From Streptomyces corallincola (lineage in GTDB: Bacteria > Actinomycetota > Actinomycetes > Streptomycetales > Streptomycetaceae), in the NCBI RefSeq assembly GCF_019104725.1, contig NZ_JAHRXF010000058.1, positions 1 through 33,679 on the forward strand: a stretch of 33,679 bases of DNA, written 5' to 3'. Shown one piece after another: positions 32,127 through 33,679 of the stretch. The position numbers and the translations under genes are program-made. A model generated the notes under the pieces. The model worked only from the letters and a program-made list of their open reading frames with translations. It searched no databases and was not told where the DNA came from. Numbering within the stretch: position 1 is the first letter of the stretch; every line of letters begins with the position of its first letter.

Positions 32127-33462
32127 CGAGCTCCCCCTCTCCTCGTACCGTCGCCAGGGCCAGTGCGCGCAGGGGCAGTTCGACCCGCACTTCCGTGCCC
32201 CGCTCCCGCTCCCCCCTTCCGATCCGTACCCGCGCGCCGATCACCGTCGCTCGTTCCACCATGCCCAGCAGCCCGAAGTGCCCTGTCTCGCGCAGGTGTT
32301 GGAGTGTGGTGTTCGGGGGCAGGCCGCGCCCGTCGTCGTGGACGGTGAGGCGGAGCTGGTCGCCGTGGACGCGCACGTCGAGTTCCACGCCGGTCGCGGC
32401 GGCGTGCCGGTGCGCGTTCTCCAGCGCCTCGGCGGCGATGGCGAGCAGGTCGCGGGCGAGGGGCGCCGGTACGAGGGGCGGCGGGGACGCGGCCGGTTCC
32501 GGGGGCGCGAGGTGGGCTGACAGCCCTGTCCTGGCGCTGAAGTCCGCTGCCAGGGCGGCGAGTTCGAGACGCACGTCCACGCCCGTCGTCCCGCCCTCAA
32601 CCCCAACCCCAACCCCACCCCCGACCCCGACCTCGACCCCGGCTCCACCCCCATCCCCATCCCCTCCCCCGTCCTCTCCCCGGCTCTCTCCCCCGTCCGC
32701 GCGGCGCAGATCCCTCAGGAGTTCCCGGGACTCCGCGGCCGCTCTGCGGGCCGAGCGGGAGACGAGGTCGGCCTGGTGGCGGACGCGGTCGGGGTCGGGT
32801 GTCTCGGCGGAGGCGGTGGCGGCGAGGCCGTCGGCGGCGAGGGCGACGCCGTAGAGGGTCTTGGCGACCGAGTCGTGCATCTCGCGGGCGAGCCGGGCGC
32901 GTTCGGCGTGCACCGCCTCGGTGGCCGCGAGGCGGGCCCGCACGGCGGTGAGCGCCTCGGTGGCGGCGCCGAAGCGGAGCATCAGGTTGCGCAGGGTGGA
33001 GCCCATCGCCCCGGCGATCACGCACAGGCCGGGCAGCAGCAGGGACTCCGCGAGACCGGTGCGGGTCTCCGTCCTGAGTGTGGCGTGGACCAGCAGCAGG
33101 ATGACCGACTGGAGCGAGGCGAAGCAGGCGGCGCCGCGCCAGCTGTAGACGAGGCCCGCGAGCAGCGGGGTGCAGACGCTGACGTAGGCGAGGGTGGTGT
33201 CGGTACCGGCCGAGATCAGCAGCAGCGAGCCGAACAGGGTGTCCACGACGAGCAGGCTCGGGTGGCGCAGCAGCAGGGGGCCGAAGCGTCCCCAGTCCCG
33301 CACCAGCACGTACGACGCCATCACCGTCGCCACCACGGCGGCCCCGACCAGTCGTACCCCCAGCCCCGGCGCCGCGTTGACCAGCGCGGCCGGTGCCGCC
33401 AGCACGATCATCGCCAGCCGGAACCCAACCACCTGTCGGCACATCGCCTGCAACGCCCGCAC
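32107..33462 (-). CDS. NarL-type sensor histidine kinase
   Basis: 451-residue membrane histidine kinase of the HPK7/LiaS-DesK-like group. The N-terminal third carries about five membrane segments (RLAMIVLAAPAALVN, VRLVGAAVVATVMASYVL, SLLVVDTLFGSLLLISAG, VSVCTPLLAGLVYSW, CFASLQSVILLLVHATL). The HisKA_3 phosphoacceptor is His196 in AREMHDSVAKTLYGV, followed by HATPase_c with N-box EALENAHRHA (345-354), G1 DDGRG (376-380) and G2 HFGLLGMVERA. A Gly/Val/Asp low-complexity insert (257-293) separates them. I chose GTG 33462 because GAGGA stands seven bases upstream; the longer frame to 33669 runs through a dispersed intergenic repeat and is probably untranslated. Confidence 0.9.
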   Translation of the reverse strand: MRALQAMCRQVVGFRLAMIVLAAPAALVNAAPGLGVRLVGAAVVATVMASYVLVRDWGRFGPLLLRHPSLLVVDTLFGSLLLISAGTDTTLAYVSVCTPLLAGLVYSWRGAACFASLQSVILLLVHATLRTETRTGLAESLLLPGLCVIAGAMGSTLRNLMLRFGAATEALTAVRARLAATEAVHAERARLAREMHDSVAKTLYGVALAADGLAATASAETPDPDRVRHQADLVSRSARRAAAESRELLRDLRRADGGESRGEDGGGDGDGGGAGVEVGVGGGVGVGVEGGTTGVDVRLELAALAADFSARTGLSAHLAPPEPAASPPPLVPAPLARDLLAIAAEALENAHRHAAATGVELDVRVHGDQLRLTVHDDGRGLPPNTTLQHLRETGHFGLLGMVERATVIGARVRIGRGERERGTEVRVELPLRALALATVRGEGELDGTRLR

Positions 33463-33547
33463 CTGGATGTCCTCGCGGCCGGACAACCCGACCGGCTTCA
33501 CCCCGCCCACCCCGAGGACCTGGGGTACGGCCCCCTCGGGCCTCCGA

Positions 33548-33569
33548 GGGGGCGCGGGGAACTGCGCGA
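33548..33569. repeat. Dispersed Streptomyces intergenic repeat
   Basis: GGGGGCGCGGGGAACTGCGC followed by GA. From memory, GGGGCGCGGGGAACTGCGCG is one of the commonest intergenic repeats in Streptomyces genomes. Its presence here argues that this stretch is not part of the histidine kinase coding sequence. Confidence 0.6.
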
Positions 33570-33653
33570 ACACCCCCCACACGCCCGCGCCCAGACCCGA
33601 GACCGCACCCGAACCCGCACCCCCGCTCCCCCAAACCCCACCCCGCACACCCC

Positions 33654-33671
33654 GAGTGATCGATATCACTC
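33654..33671. promoter_or_regulatory. Inverted repeat upstream of histidine kinase gene
   Basis: GAGTGAT-CGAT-ATCACTC, a perfect 7-bp inverted repeat with a 4-base spacer, about 190 bases before the kinase GTG at the right edge of the window. The half-site AGTGAT/ATCACT is the same as in the palindrome at 14759-14772, but with different spacing. Confidence 0.45.
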
Positions 33672-33679
33672 ATTCTGTC

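Noticed and set aside
33463..33669. 69-residue N-terminal extension of the histidine kinase
   Set aside because: It encodes a Gly-rich peptide and FAQFPAPPRR, the translation of a common intergenic repeat; a GTG with GAGGA exists at 33462.

Overview
The window is high-GC actinobacterial chromosome, almost certainly Streptomyces. The evidence is GC-rich third codon positions, GTG starts, a WhiB-family protein, a SpoIIE-type phosphatase with a C-terminal anti-sigma-like kinase domain, DUF4245 and DUF1707 proteins, and a gene order (xseA-xseB, nitroreductase, glpX, wbl, class I fumarase, fumC, SpoIIE phosphatase, PBP) that I recall from S. coelicolor around SCO5039-SCO5056. I see no insertion sequence, prophage, CRISPR array, tRNA or rRNA. 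Apart from a poly-G tract at the left edge this is ordinary core chromosome, with a few lineage-specific oddities.

Layout. 1-250: G homopolymer, then the leaderless start of xseA. 250-1730: exonuclease VII subunits. 1791-2541: malonic-semialdehyde-reductase-like nitroreductase with its own operator and terminator. 2584-5711: DUF4245 membrane protein, class II fructose-bisphosphatase (glpX), a Wbl iron-sulfur regulator and a DUF1707 protein. 5881-9126: both fumarase classes. 9199-12166: DUF402 protein and SpoIIE-type phosphatase/kinase. 12257-14593: class A PBP. 14759-15986: SPFH membrane protein plus ribbon-helix-helix protein behind a perfect palindrome. 16045-19636: PadR-ABC-FtsX operon. 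19744-20334: ahpD with a possible leader peptide and no adjacent ahpC or oxyR. 20384-25630: minus-strand genes AI-2E permease, secreted SLT-like transglycosylase, PhoH/PIN protein and cis-prenyltransferase, with a GTACGGGGTTC repeat array and a 1-kb low-coding gap. 26672-28402: methyltransferase and luciferase-like oxidoreductase. 28626-29045: DUF192 protein whose stop codon is missing. 29046-33462, all minus strand: two-component system, Flp pilin, TadE/TadG-like protein, lipoprotein and OmpA-domain protein.

How the genes work together. Central carbon metabolism (glpX, two fumarases) lies beside regulators that sense or relay redox and stress (Wbl, SpoIIE-type phosphatase). Envelope biogenesis dominates the right part: PBP, transglycosylase, prenyl-diphosphate synthase, SPFH protein, FtsX-type ABC transporter and the pilin/OmpA cluster. 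The last looks like a small surface-appendage module controlled by its own histidine kinase and response regulator.

The most interesting signals are the SPFH-RHH operon with a 14-bp palindrome, whose half-site recurs upstream of the kinase; the pilin/TadE/lipoprotein/OmpA cluster, in which the TadE reading frame has no conventional start; three genes with a TANNNT -10 hexamer exactly where a leaderless mRNA would begin at the ATG; the orphan ahpD; and the DUF192 gene that reads through a poly-G tract into its convergent neighbour.
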